64,000 nt of DNA from Mycolicibacter hiberniae (lineage in GTDB: Bacteria > Actinomycetota > Actinomycetes > Mycobacteriales > Mycobacteriaceae), in assembly GCF_010729485.1 (NCBI RefSeq), contig NZ_AP022609.1, positions 2,356,001 through 2,420,000 of the forward strand, given 5' to 3'. This document shows, in pieces, positions 34,054-43,161 of the stretch. A program made the position numbers and the translations under genes. A model generated the notes under the pieces. That model did not search any database. It was not told where the DNA came from and worked only from the letters and a program-made list of their open reading frames with translations. Within the stretch, counting starts at the first letter, position 1, and each line of letters begins with the position of its first letter.

Positions 34054-35514
34054 ATGCGGCCCTACCACGTCGCGATCGTCGGCTCCGGTCCGTCCGGCTA
34101 CTTCGCCGCGGCGGCCCTGCTCAAGCTGGCCGGGGGCGGCGAGGTTGACGTGCACGTCGACATGCTGGAGATGCTGCCGACACCGTGGGGGCTGGTGCGT
34201 TCGGGCGTGGCGCCGGATCACCCGAAGATCAAGTCGATCAGCGCTCAGTTCGAGAAGACCGCCGCCGATCCCCGATTCCGGTTCTTCGGCAACATCACCG
34301 TCGGCGAGCACGTGCTGCCCGAGGAACTGGCCGAACGCTACGACGCGGTGATCTACGCGATCGGTGCGCAGTCGAATCGCCAACTGGGCATCCCCGGCGA
34401 GGACCTGCCCGGCAGCGTCGCCGCCGTGGATTTCGTCGGCTGGTACAACGCGCATCCGCACTTCACCGACCACGCACCCGACCTGTCGTGCACACGCGCC
34501 ATCGTGGTCGGCAACGGCAACGTGGCGCTTGACGTGGCCCGCATCCTGGTCAGCCAGCCCGACGAGCTTCGCCACACCGACATCGCCAACCACGCCCTGG
34601 ATCTGCTCGGTTCGCGCGGCGTGGAAGAGGTGGTGATCGTGGGCCGGCGCGGCCCGCTGCAGGCCACGTTCACCAGCCCGGAACTGCGCGAACTCGGACA
34701 CCTCAAAGGCCTCGACGACGTCGACGTGGTGATCGACCCCGCCGAATTCGCCGGCATCACCGATGCGGACATCGACGCGGCCGGCAAGCATGCCCGGCAG
34801 AACATCAAGGTGCTGCAGACCTATGTCGGGCGCCCGACCCGCCCGGGGCATCGCCGGATCGTGTTCCGGTTCTGCACGTCGCCGATCGAAATCCGCGGCA
34901 ACGGCCGGGTCGAGGAGATCGTGCTGGGCCGCAATGCGTTGACGACCGACGAGCAGGGCCGGGTCAGCGCGCGCGACACCGGCGAGCGCGAGGTGCTGCC
35001 GGCCCAGCTGGTGGTGCGCTCGGTCGGCTATCGCGGCGTGCCGATGCCGGGGCTGCCGTTCGACGAACGCAGTTGCACCATTCCCCACACCGGCGGCCGG
35101 ATCGAAGGCACCAACGATCAATACGTGGTGGGCTGGATCAAGCGGGGGCCCTCCGGGGTCATCGGCTCCAACAAGAGCGACTCGCAGGCCACCGTCGACA
35201 CGCTCGCCGCAGACCTGGCCGCCCGCGCGGCAGCGGGTGCTCTGCCCGACCGCGGCGCCGACTACGAGACGACCCTGCAGCAGTGGCTGCTGTCACGACG
35301 GCCGGAGCTGGTCACCACCGACCACTGGCAGCTGATCGACGCCCACGAGCGGTCCACCGGTGAGCCGCATGGCCGGCCCCGGGTCAAGCTGGCCAGCGTC
35401 GACGAAATGCTGCGGGTCGCGCACGGGTCGGACGCCACCGAGTCCTGCCCGGAGTGCGATTGCGCGGGGCCGACGTCGTTGACGGTGCCATTACCGGAGT
35501 CGCAGTCGCCGTAG
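34054..35514 (+). CDS. fprA: NADPH-ferredoxin reductase FprA with extra C-terminal tail
   Basis: 486 residues. The FAD motif [17 protein letters not shown] is at residues 5-21, [20 protein letters not shown] follows, and the NADPH motif [15 protein letters not shown] is near 155. The body ends like Rv3106 ([20 protein letters not shown]). FprA passes electrons from NADPH to ferredoxins and so supports P450s and Fe-S enzymes. About 25-30 residues beyond the M. tuberculosis end contain the Cys cluster CPECDC (near residue 468). ATG 34054 is used; a TTG directly before it also opens the frame. An AGAAGG ribosome site precedes it. Confidence 0.95.
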   Translation: MRPYHVAIVGSGPSGYFAAAALLKLAGGGEVDVHVDMLEMLPTPWGLVRSGVAPDHPKIKSISAQFEKTAADPRFRFFGNITVGEHVLPEELAERYDAVIYAIGAQSNRQLGIPGEDLPGSVAAVDFVGWYNAHPHFTDHAPDLSCTRAIVVGNGNVALDVARILVSQPDELRHTDIANHALDLLGSRGVEEVVIVGRRGPLQATFTSPELRELGHLKGLDDVDVVIDPAEFAGITDADIDAAGKHARQNIKVLQTYVGRPTRPGHRRIVFRFCTSPIEIRGNGRVEEIVLGRNALTTDEQGRVSARDTGEREVLPAQLVVRSVGYRGVPMPGLPFDERSCTIPHTGGRIEGTNDQYVVGWIKRGPSGVIGSNKSDSQATVDTLAADLAARAAAGALPDRGADYETTLQQWLLSRRPELVTTDHWQLIDAHERSTGEPHGRPRVKLASVDEMLRVAHGSDATESCPECDCAGPTSLTVPLPESQSP

Positions 35515-35529
35515 CCGTAGCCGCGAAGG

Positions 35530-35853
35530 TCACTCCCCCGGCGGCCCGGTCAGCATCCAGTTGTCCGGATTGCGCGGTGAGTACTTCACCGTCAACAGGT
35601 CGCCCACGCTGGGCCAGTTGCTGACGTCGACCGCGTATCTCTGATAGACCTCGTGCTCGGCCACCGTCGGACCGTGCAGGACACCGGTGATGGTGACGTA
35701 TTGCGCACCGGTGGCTTCGGGCCGCGGGCTGACACCGGTGACCAGCACGGTGCCCTCCTGGGCTTCCCCACGCGGCCCCGATCGGAGGAATCGCGGCGCC
35801 AGGAACACCGCCAGAATCGCCACCAGCAACAGCAGTGCCCCGAACTCCCACAT
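35530..35853 (-). CDS. Small membrane-anchored protein, unknown function
   Basis: 107 residues: an N-terminal membrane helix ([17 protein letters not shown], residues 4-20), then a soluble beta-rich domain ([53 protein letters not shown]) that resembles the DUF3592-like domain of outward-facing small proteins. On the minus strand TACCAT lies six bases before the ATG, which predicts a leaderless message. It diverges from hisN with only 23 bases between start codons. Family uncertain. Confidence 0.7.
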   Translation of the reverse strand: MWEFGALLLLVAILAVFLAPRFLRSGPRGEAQEGTVLVTGVSPRPEATGAQYVTITGVLHGPTVAEHEVYQRYAVDVSNWPSVGDLLTVKYSPRNPDNWMLTGPPGE

Positions 35854-35876
35854 GCGGCCATGGTAGGACTTTCGCC

Positions 35877-36677
35877 ATGGCGCAGATCAACGACAATCTC
35901 GATGACGACCTCACGCTCGCCCTGGCCCTGGCCGATCGGGCGGATGAAATCACCCTGGCGCGCTTCGGTGCACTCGACCTGCGGGTCGACACCAAACCGG
36001 ATCTGACCCCGGTGACCGACGCCGACCAGGCCGTCGAAACCGCCCTGCGCGAGGTGCTGGTGGCGCAGCGCCCGCACGACGAGATTCTGGGCGAGGAATT
36101 CGGTGGCACCGCCACGTTCACCGGGCGCCAATGGATCATCGACCCCATCGACGGCACCAAGAACTTCGTGCGGGGTGTCCCGGTGTGGGCCACTCTGATC
36201 GCCCTGCTGGAGGACGGCGTGCCGATCCTCGGGGTGGTCAGCGCCCCGGCGTTGCACCGGCGCTGGTGGGCAACCCGAGGTCAGGGCGCGTTCGGCTCGG
36301 TCGCCGGTGCGCCGGCGCGGCGGTTGTCGGTGTCCTCGGTGGCCGACGTGGGCTCGTCGAGCCTGACCTTCGCCGGGCTGAACTATTGGGGTCCGCGCGG
36401 CCTGCGCGAGCAGTTCCTGGGGCTGACCGAGGCGGTGTGGCGAGCCCGTTCCTACGGCGATTTCTGGGCGTACTGCCTGGTCGCCGAGGGCGCGGTGGAC
36501 GCGGCCATCGAGCCCGCGGTGTCGGTGTGGGATCTGGCCGCCGTCGACATCTTGGTGCGCGAGGCGGGCGGGGTGTTCACCGACCTGTCCGGTAACCCCG
36601 GCCCGCACGGCAACTGCGCGGTGGCCGCCAATCCCGCCCTGCACCCGCAGGTGCTGGCGGCGCTCACGCCACGGTAG
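35877..36677 (+). CDS. hisN: Histidinol-phosphatase HisN (inositol monophosphatase family)
   Basis: 266 residues. The inositol-monophosphatase metal site is complete: Glu in GEEFG near 79-82, [12 protein letters not shown] near 95-106, and [15 protein letters not shown] near 220. This matches Rv3137, the HisN-type histidinol-phosphate phosphatase of mycobacteria. It would remove phosphate from histidinol phosphate in histidine biosynthesis, using Mg2+. ATG 35877 is chosen because the domain begins soon after and an ATG further up lacks support. In M. tuberculosis hisN is followed by pflA and fadE24; pflA is missing here. Confidence 0.9.
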   Translation: MAQINDNLDDDLTLALALADRADEITLARFGALDLRVDTKPDLTPVTDADQAVETALREVLVAQRPHDEILGEEFGGTATFTGRQWIIDPIDGTKNFVRGVPVWATLIALLEDGVPILGVVSAPALHRRWWATRGQGAFGSVAGAPARRLSVSSVADVGSSSLTFAGLNYWGPRGLREQFLGLTEAVWRARSYGDFWAYCLVAEGAVDAAIEPAVSVWDLAAVDILVREAGGVFTDLSGNPGPHGNCAVAANPALHPQVLAALTPR

Positions 36678-36729
36678 CCGGCAGCCGGCGCGGGCGGCGG
36701 CTGCGGGCTTCGTCACACCTTACTTACGA

Positions 36730-36755
36730 GTCACCTTACTTCAGAGTAAGGTGAC
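36730..36755. promoter_or_regulatory. 26-base perfect palindrome upstream of fadE24
   Basis: GTCACCTTACT (36730-36740), TCAG, AGTAAGGTGAC (36745-36755). The left arm is echoed at 36712-36725 (GTCACACCTTACTT). A possible -10 TAAGGT (36747-36752) with a weak -35 TTACGA (36724-36729) at 17-base spacing would place the palindrome across the promoter, as expected for a repressor operator. It lies 36 bases upstream of the fadE24 ATG. Confidence 0.7.
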
Positions 36756-36790
36756 TGCCATCGGCACCTTCCATCGAGTGAGGCTCTGAC

Positions 36791-38206
36791 ATGACTGATA
36801 TCGCCCCCGCCACCAACGGCTCAACGGTCGGGCTGAACAGCCGCGCCAGCGGCGTCGGGTCGGTTCCGCACAAGCGCAGCCCGATCGCGGCAGCATTGGC
36901 ACTGGTCACCCCGCTGGTCAGCCAGGACTTCCTGGACCGCTACCGCCTGCGCCAGCCACTCAACAAAGGCCTGCACTACGGGGTCAAGACGGTATTCTCC
37001 GTCGCCGGCGCCTCCACCCGCCAGTTCAAGAAGGTCCAGGGCCTGGGCAAGGCGCCGACCCGGCTCAGCGCCCCCGGCAAAGGGGGCGAAGGCGCCAAAG
37101 GCGCAGACTACTTCGACCTGACCCCCGACGACGACCAGCAGATGATCATCGACACCGTCAAGGAGTTCGCCGCCGAGTTGCTGCGGCCGGCGGCGCACGA
37201 TGCCGACGAGGCCCTCGACTACCCGCGCGAACTGCTCGGCAAGGCAGCCGAACTGGGCGTCACGGCCATCAACATCCCGGAGGACTTCGACGGAATCGCC
37301 GCGCACCGCGCCGCGGTGACCAATGTGCTGGTCGCCGAGGCGCTGGGGTACGGCGACATGGGCCTGGCGCTGCCGATCCTGGCGCCCGGCGGGGTGGCCG
37401 CGGCGTTGACCCACTGGGGCAGCGGCGATCAACAGGCCACCTATCTGCCCGAGTTCGCCGGCGAGAGCGTCCCGCAGGCCTGCGTCGCGATCACCGAGCC
37501 GCACCCGCTGTTCGACCCGACCAGCCTCAAGACGACCGCGGTGCGCACGCCCAGCGGCTACCGCCTCGACGGCGTGAAGTCGTTGGTGCCGGCCGCCGCC
37601 GACGCGGAACTGTTCATCGTGGCGGCCCAGCTGAACGGCAAGCCCGCCCTGTTCCTCGTCGAGTCCTCGACACCGGGCCTGACCGTCAAGGCAGACCCCA
37701 GCATGGGCCTGCGGGCGGCCGCCCTGGGGCAGATCGAGCTGGACAAGGTGACGGTTCCGCTGAGCGCCCGCCTGGGCGAGGACGCCGCGACCGATTCCGA
37801 TTACTCGCAGGCCCTCGCGCTGTCCCGGTTGGGCTGGGCCGCCCTGGCGGTGGGCACCTGCCACGCAGTCCTCGACCACGTCATGCCCTACATCAAGGAG
37901 CGCGAGGCGTTCGGCGAGCCGATCGCCCACCGTCAGTCGGTGGCATTCATGTGCGCCAACATCGCCATCGAGCTCGACGGCCTGCGCCTGGTGACCTGGC
38001 GCGGCGCGTCGCGGTGCGACCAGGGACTGCCGTTCATCCGGGAAGCCGCTCTGGCCAAGCGGCTGGCGACCGACAAGGGCATGCAGATCGGCCTGGACGG
38101 GGTGCAGCTGCTCGGCGGCCACGGCTACACCAAGGAGCACCCGGTGGAGCGCTGGTACCGCGATCTGCGGGCACTCGGCGTCGCCGAGGGCGTTCTGGTC
38201 ATCTGA
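36791..38206 (+). CDS. fadE24: Acyl-CoA dehydrogenase FadE24
   Basis: 471 residues. After an N-terminal extension of about 110 residues comes the acyl-CoA dehydrogenase fold: DYPRELLGKAAELGVTAINIPEDFDG, ACVAITEPHPLFDP, FGEPIAHRQSVAFMCANIAIEL, and LGGHGYTKEHPVERWYRDLRAL. Size and the N-terminal extension agree with Rv3139. The final helix lacks the common EGTxE motif. It is followed after 49 bases by fadE23; the two proteins probably form a heteromeric dehydrogenase, as other paired FadE proteins do. ATG 36791 follows GAGTGAGG. Confidence 0.9.
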   Translation: MTDIAPATNGSTVGLNSRASGVGSVPHKRSPIAAALALVTPLVSQDFLDRYRLRQPLNKGLHYGVKTVFSVAGASTRQFKKVQGLGKAPTRLSAPGKGGEGAKGADYFDLTPDDDQQMIIDTVKEFAAELLRPAAHDADEALDYPRELLGKAAELGVTAINIPEDFDGIAAHRAAVTNVLVAEALGYGDMGLALPILAPGGVAAALTHWGSGDQQATYLPEFAGESVPQACVAITEPHPLFDPTSLKTTAVRTPSGYRLDGVKSLVPAAADAELFIVAAQLNGKPALFLVESSTPGLTVKADPSMGLRAAALGQIELDKVTVPLSARLGEDAATDSDYSQALALSRLGWAALAVGTCHAVLDHVMPYIKEREAFGEPIAHRQSVAFMCANIAIELDGLRLVTWRGASRCDQGLPFIREAALAKRLATDKGMQIGLDGVQLLGGHGYTKEHPVERWYRDLRALGVAEGVLVI

Positions 38207-38255
38207 GCCGGCCACCACACCAAGCAAACTCCGCTGCGAACACGAAAGTCTGATC

Positions 38256-39464
38256 ATGGCAATCAATCTGGAACTGCCCCGCAAGCTGCAGGAAGTCATC
38301 GAGATGACCCATGCCGGGGCGGCCGAGATGCTGCGACCCATCTCGCGCAAGTACGACGCACGTGAGCACGCCTACCCCGTCGAGCTGGACACTTTGGAAA
38401 CCCTGTTCGAAGGCGTCTCGGGGGCCGGCGGTAACGCGATGGCCGGCGCCGAGGCCTTCCGGTCCTCCGGCGAGCAGACCGGGAACCGCAACGGCGCCAA
38501 CATGGCGGCGCTGCTGCAGGTGCTCGAGATGAGCTGGGGCGACGTCGCGTTGATGCTGTCGGTGCCCTACCAGGGCCTGGGCAACGCGGCGATCTCCGGC
38601 GTGGCGACCGACGAACAGCTCGAGCGGCTGGGCAAGGTGTGGGCCGCGATGGCCATCACCGAGCCCAGCTTCGGCTCCGACTCGGCTGCGGTGAGCACCA
38701 CGGCGACCCTGGACGGGGACGAATACGTCATCAACGGCGAGAAGATCTTCGTCACCGCCGGCTCGCGGGCCACCCACATCGTGGTGTGGGCGACGCTGGA
38801 CAAGTCGTTGGGCCGCGCGGCGATCAAGTCATTCATCGTGCCGCGCGAACACCCGGGCGTGATCGTGGAGCGACTGGAGCACAAGCTCGGCATCAAGGGC
38901 TCCGACACCGCGGTGATCCGGTTCGACAATGCCCGCATCCCTAAGGGCAACCTGCTGGGCAGCCCGGAGATCAACACCGAGAAGAGCTTCTCGGGGGTGA
39001 TGGAGACCTTCGACAACACCCGCCCGATCGTGGCGGCCATGGCGGTCGGGGTGGCGCGCGCCGCGCTCGAAGAGCTGCGCACGATGCTCACCGCTGCCGG
39101 CATCGAGATCTCCTACGACAAGCCGGCGCACGCCCAAAGCGCCCCGGCCGCGGAATTTTTGCGGATGGAGGCGGACTGGGAGTCGGCCAACCTGCTGACA
39201 CTGCGCTCGGCGTGGCAGGCCGACAACAGCATCCCCAACTCCAAAGAGGCGTCGATGGGCAAGGCCAAAGCGGGCCGGGTCGCCAGCGACATCACTCTCA
39301 AGGCCGTCGAAATGGCCGGCACCCTGGGCTATTCCGAGCAGACCCTGCTGGAGAAGTGGAGCCGCGACTCCAAGATCCTCGACATCTTCGAGGGCACCCA
39401 GCAGATCCAACTGCTGGTGGTGGCCCGCCGGCTGCTGGGCCTGTCCTCCGCCGAGCTCAAGTAG
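38256..39464 (+). CDS. fadE23: Acyl-CoA dehydrogenase FadE23
   Basis: 402 residues with AITEPSFGSDSAAVSTTA, YVINGEKIFVTAGSRATH and the catalytic-Glu region DIFEGTQQIQLLVVARRLLG, so this is the catalytically standard partner of FadE24. The middle contains KLGIKGSDTAVIRFDNARIP, the acyl-binding loop. Matches Rv3140 in order and size. It would insert a double bond in an acyl-CoA with FAD and pass electrons to ETF. The M. tuberculosis neighbour fadB4 is replaced here by the catabolic island. A strong hairpin follows. Confidence 0.92.
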   Translation: MAINLELPRKLQEVIEMTHAGAAEMLRPISRKYDAREHAYPVELDTLETLFEGVSGAGGNAMAGAEAFRSSGEQTGNRNGANMAALLQVLEMSWGDVALMLSVPYQGLGNAAISGVATDEQLERLGKVWAAMAITEPSFGSDSAAVSTTATLDGDEYVINGEKIFVTAGSRATHIVVWATLDKSLGRAAIKSFIVPREHPGVIVERLEHKLGIKGSDTAVIRFDNARIPKGNLLGSPEINTEKSFSGVMETFDNTRPIVAAMAVGVARAALEELRTMLTAAGIEISYDKPAHAQSAPAAEFLRMEADWESANLLTLRSAWQADNSIPNSKEASMGKAKAGRVASDITLKAVEMAGTLGYSEQTLLEKWSRDSKILDIFEGTQQIQLLVVARRLLGLSSAELK

Positions 39465-39488
39465 GCCCGGCCGGTACTGCCGTACGAC

Positions 39489-39522
39489 CGAATCGCACCC
39501 GCGGCCCCGCGGGTGCGATTCG
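39489..39522. terminator. Terminator after fadE23
   Basis: A perfect 14-bp stem: CGAATCGCACCCGC (39489-39502), six-base loop GGCCCC, GCGGGTGCGATTCG (39509-39522). There is no T-run, but it is strong and correctly placed 25 bases after the fadE23 stop. It separates fadE24-fadE23 from the following island. Confidence 0.8.
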
Positions 39523-39574
39523 TGCGTAGCGCTGCCCCCGCCCGGTGCGACCCCTTGCCCACGCCCAAAAGAAA

Positions 39575-39594
39575 AAGTAATGTTGCTTTTACTT
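39575..39594. promoter_or_regulatory. AT-rich inverted repeat before the catabolic island
   Basis: AAGTAA (39575-39580), eight bases, TTACTT (39589-39594), in an unusually A/T-rich stretch 28 bases before the first island gene. Candidate operator for the TetR protein encoded at 44072-44686; its TTACT/AGTAA elements recall those of the fadE24 palindrome, but in the opposite arrangement. Confidence 0.4.
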
Positions 39595-39621
39595 ATTGAG
39601 GCCGATCTCCGGGAGTCGCCC

Positions 39622-40716
39622 ATGGAATCCTTCGTCCACCTGCGCAAAGGCACGACCCCGCGTCGTGTGCACGCCGACCTCGACGGACTCAAAGACGACG
39701 AGCTGGGCCGTGGCGGCTTCACCGGCCGCACGGCCAACATGTACCGCCGCAACGACCCCACCGCCTACCGCGCTGAGGGCCCGCTGCGGCCGGTCGACGT
39801 GCTGGGCGCACTCCTGCAGCCGACCGACGCCTCCGACGCCGCCGGCGACCCGCTGCTGTTGTTCAGCAATGCCGACTGCCGCATCCGGCTCTCGCGGCGC
39901 ACCGCCGAGATGCCGTTTCACGTCCGCTATGTCGACGGCGACCTGCTCTGCTTCGTCCATGCCGGGTCGGGCCAGCTGGAGACCGAATTCGGCCCGCTGG
40001 ACTACCGCGAGGGCGATTGGCTCTACCTGCCCAAGGCGACCACCTGGCGACAGCTGCCCGCGGCCGAGACCACGCTGCTGATGATCGAGGCCACCGACGA
40101 GTTCCGGGTCCCGTCACCCGGGCCGCTGGGCCGGCACTTCCCGTTCGACCCCTCCCTGGTGGTCATCCCCGAGCCGGCACCCATCGACGACGACGGCCGC
40201 GAGAACTACGAGGTCCGGCTGATCCACGACGGCGGGCCCACGACGCTGCACTACCAGCACCATCCGATCGACGTCGAAGGCTGGCGCGGCGACAACTTCC
40301 CGTTCTCGTTCAACATCGCCGACTACAACGTGGTGACCTCCGACAGCGTGCACCTGCCGCCCACGGTGCATCTGTTCATGGAGGCAACCGGGGTCTACGT
40401 GATGAACTTCCTGCCCAAACCCGCCGAACAGGTGGCCGGAACCGAACGCACCCCGTGGTATCACCGCAACGTCGACTTCGACGAGATCGCGTTCTTCCAC
40501 GGCGGTTCGCTCTACGGCGTCCCGATGCCGCCCGGCCTGATCAGCCACGCCCCGCAAGGCGTGCATCACGGCGCCCCGGAGAAGGCCCGGGAGCGGGCAC
40601 GCCGCAAATTCGACGACTACGACCGGGTGGACTGGCAGGTCATCGCCATCGACACCCGCCGCCGCCTCATCCCCTCCCCCGAAGTACTGGCCGCCGACTT
40701 AGGACAACACGCATGA
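39622..40716 (+). CDS. Homogentisate 1,2-dioxygenase-like cupin protein
   Basis: 364 residues starting at ATG 39622 behind GGGAG. The architecture is that of homogentisate dioxygenase: an N-terminal beta domain (SFVHLRKGTTPRR; DLLCFVHAGSGQLETEFGPL with cupin-type spacing) and a C-terminal domain containing YHRNVDFDEIAFFHGG and SHAPQGVHHGAP. In the known enzyme iron is held by His, Glu (six residues later) and a second His; here HRNVDFDE offers Asp at +6 and Glu at +7, and VHHGAP supplies the second His. A ring-cleaving dioxygenase for a homogentisate-like compound is the best guess. First gene of the island; its stop overlaps the next start. Confidence 0.75.
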   Translation: MESFVHLRKGTTPRRVHADLDGLKDDELGRGGFTGRTANMYRRNDPTAYRAEGPLRPVDVLGALLQPTDASDAAGDPLLLFSNADCRIRLSRRTAEMPFHVRYVDGDLLCFVHAGSGQLETEFGPLDYREGDWLYLPKATTWRQLPAAETTLLMIEATDEFRVPSPGPLGRHFPFDPSLVVIPEPAPIDDDGRENYEVRLIHDGGPTTLHYQHHPIDVEGWRGDNFPFSFNIADYNVVTSDSVHLPPTVHLFMEATGVYVMNFLPKPAEQVAGTERTPWYHRNVDFDEIAFFHGGSLYGVPMPPGLISHAPQGVHHGAPEKARERARRKFDDYDRVDWQVIAIDTRRRLIPSPEVLAADLGQHA

Positions 40717-41894
40717 CCGCCAAGCACGACTACGAACGAATCCCCTATCTGATCGCCTATCAGAACAATTCGGGCGTTCGCGATGTCTACGGCGGGGTCG
40801 CCGAACTCGTGGTGCTGGAGAGCTACCTGCTGCGCCCGGACACCCCGAGCGACACCGTGCTGGTGTTCATGCACCCGATCGGCGGCGGGGCCTACCTGCC
40901 GATGGTCAACGCCCTGGCCCGCGCCGGCAACCACGTCATCTACTGCAACAGCCGATTCCGCGGCACCGACTCCGCACTGCTGATGGAGAAGGTGGTCGAG
41001 GACCTCGGCGAATGCATCAAAGACGCCAAGAACCGGCTCGGTTACCGCAAGGTGGTGTTGGCCGGCTGGAGCGGCGGTGGATCGCTGTCGATGTTCTACC
41101 AACAGCAGGCGCAGCGCCCGACGGTGACGTCGAGCCCGTCGGGCGACGGGCCCGACCTGACCAAGCTGAACCTTATCCCGGCCGACGGCGTGATGCTGCT
41201 GGCCGCGCACATCAGCCGCCACGGCACCCTGACCGAGTGGCTGGACGCCTCGATCCTCGACGAGTCCGACCCGACCAAGCGCGATCCCGAACTCGACCTC
41301 TACAACCCGGACAACCCCAACCAGCCGCCGTACACCGCGGAGTTCCTGGAGCGTTACCGGGCCGCCCAGATCGACCGCAACCGCCGGATCACCGCCTGGG
41401 TCAAGGCGAAGCTGGCCGAGTTCAAACAAGCCGGCCTGCCCGATCAGGAGTTCGGGTTCGTGGTGCACGGCACCATGGCCGACCCGCGCTGGCTTGACCC
41501 GACGGTCGATCCCAACGAACGCACCCCCGGCAGCTGCTATCTGGGCGACCCCGCGGTGGTCAACATGAGTCCGGTCGGGTTGGCGCGGTTCTGCACCCTG
41601 CGCAGCTGGCTGTCACAGTGGAGCTATGACGACGCGCACGGCGACGGTGTCGACTGCGGACGCGACATCACGGTGCCCGCACTGGTGATCGGGAACATGG
41701 CCGACGACGCCTGCACTCCCAGCCACACCCGCCGGCTGTTCGAGGCGATCGGCACCGAGGACAAGGAGATGCACGAAATCCCCGGCGCCAACCACTATTA
41801 CGCCGGACCGGACCAGCGTGACGCGCTGCGACAGGCCGTGCAGATCGTCAGCGATTGGCTGGGCCGACATGATTTCGTAGGCTCGTCGGCATGA
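40713..41894 (+). CDS. Alpha/beta hydrolase
   Basis: 393 residues. The nucleophile elbow is GWSGGGSLSMF (Ser near residue 119). The acid is probably Asp in VIGNMADDACTPSHTR, and the catalytic His is in IPGANHYYAGP near the C terminus. The N-terminal oxyanion strand reads VLVFMHPIGGGAYLP. A lid region of roughly 100 residues interrupts the core after the elbow. It may hydrolyse the product of the dioxygenase or an ester precursor; the substrate is unknown. Its ATG overlaps the dioxygenase stop by four bases, so the two are coupled. Confidence 0.8.
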   Translation: MTAKHDYERIPYLIAYQNNSGVRDVYGGVAELVVLESYLLRPDTPSDTVLVFMHPIGGGAYLPMVNALARAGNHVIYCNSRFRGTDSALLMEKVVEDLGECIKDAKNRLGYRKVVLAGWSGGGSLSMFYQQQAQRPTVTSSPSGDGPDLTKLNLIPADGVMLLAAHISRHGTLTEWLDASILDESDPTKRDPELDLYNPDNPNQPPYTAEFLERYRAAQIDRNRRITAWVKAKLAEFKQAGLPDQEFGFVVHGTMADPRWLDPTVDPNERTPGSCYLGDPAVVNMSPVGLARFCTLRSWLSQWSYDDAHGDGVDCGRDITVPALVIGNMADDACTPSHTRRLFEAIGTEDKEMHEIPGANHYYAGPDQRDALRQAVQIVSDWLGRHDFVGSSA

Positions 41895-41934
41895 CGACCG
41901 CCGCCGACGATGCAGAACGGAGCGCAGCGCAGTG

Positions 41935-43161
41935 ATGGGGAGGAGCGGCGGCAATAGCCCCGCCACCGGCGCGCTCGACGGCATCCGGGTGCTGGAACTG
42001 GGCACCCTGATCTCCGGGCCCTTTGCCGGACGCCTGCTCGGCGACATGGGCGCCGAGGTCATCAAGATCGAACTGCCCGGCAAACCCGACCCGCTGCGCA
42101 CCTGGGGACAGGCCGAGCTCGACGGACACCACTTCTTCTGGACCGTGCACGCCCGGAATAAGAAGGCCGTCACGCTGGACCTGCGCACCGACGCGGGCCG
42201 CGAGCTGTTCCTGGAACTCATCGACGCATCCGACATCGTGGTAGAGAATTTCCGGCCCGGCACGTTGGAGCGCTGGGGGCTGGGCTTCGACGTCCTGCGC
42301 CAACGCAACAAGGGCATCATCTTGGTGCGGGTCTCCGGCTACGGACAGACCGGCCCGGACGCCCACAAGGCCGGATACGCCTCGGTCGCCGAGGCCGCGA
42401 GCGGCTTGCGGCACATGAACGGCTTTCCCGGCGGGCCCCCGCCCCGGCTGGCGCTTTCACTCGGCGACAGCCTCGCGGGCATGTTCGCCGCCCAAGGTGC
42501 GCTGGCAGCCCTGTACCGGCGCACCGTCACCGGCGAAGGCCAGGTAGTCGACGTCGCCTTGACCGAATCCTGTTTGGCCATTCAGGAATCCACTATCCCC
42601 GACTACGACATCGGCGGCGTGGTGCGCGGGCCGTCGGGCACCCGGCTCGAAGGCATCGCCCCGTCGAACATCTACCAGTCGGCCGACGGCAGCTGGGTGG
42701 TGATCGCCGCCAACCAGGACAGCGTGTTCGCCAGACTGTGCCAGGCCATGGGCACCCCCGAGCTGGCGACCGACCCGCGGTTCGCCGACCACATCGCGCG
42801 GGGCCGCAACCAGGACGAGCTGGACGCCATCATCGCCGCGTGGGCCGCGCAGCGGCAGCCCGACGTCATCATCGCGACGCTGAGCGACGCGGGGGTGATC
42901 TCCGGCCCGATCAACACCGTGGCCGAGGTGGTCAAGGACCCCCAGCTGCGGGCGCGCGGCATGCTCGCCGAGCACTGGGACGAAGGCGCCGAGCGCACCG
43001 TGTTGGGGCCCGGTGTCATCCCGGTGCTGACGGAGAGCCCGGGCACCATCCGCAACGCCGGTTCGGCACGCCCCGGGCAGCACAACGAGGAGATCTACAC
43101 CGGTCTGCTCGGCAAAACCACGGCGGAGTTGGACGCCCTGCGCTCCGAGGGGGTGCTGTGA
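41935..43161 (+). CDS. Class III CoA-transferase (CaiB/BaiF family)
   Basis: 408 residues. Typical features are LDGIRVLELGTLISGPFAGRLLGDMGAEVIKIE at the N terminus, NKKAVTLDLRT, FRPGTLERWGLG, and the catalytic Asp in LSLGDSLAGMFAA near residue 180. It would move CoA between acids, for example to activate the acid released by the hydrolase. The start could be GTG 41932 or ATG 41935; the latter is used. It overlaps the following lyase gene by four bases. The carbon skeleton is unknown. Confidence 0.9.
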   Translation: MGRSGGNSPATGALDGIRVLELGTLISGPFAGRLLGDMGAEVIKIELPGKPDPLRTWGQAELDGHHFFWTVHARNKKAVTLDLRTDAGRELFLELIDASDIVVENFRPGTLERWGLGFDVLRQRNKGIILVRVSGYGQTGPDAHKAGYASVAEAASGLRHMNGFPGGPPPRLALSLGDSLAGMFAAQGALAALYRRTVTGEGQVVDVALTESCLAIQESTIPDYDIGGVVRGPSGTRLEGIAPSNIYQSADGSWVVIAANQDSVFARLCQAMGTPELATDPRFADHIARGRNQDELDAIIAAWAAQRQPDVIIATLSDAGVISGPINTVAEVVKDPQLRARGMLAEHWDEGAERTVLGPGVIPVLTESPGTIRNAGSARPGQHNEEIYTGLLGKTTAELDALRSEGVL

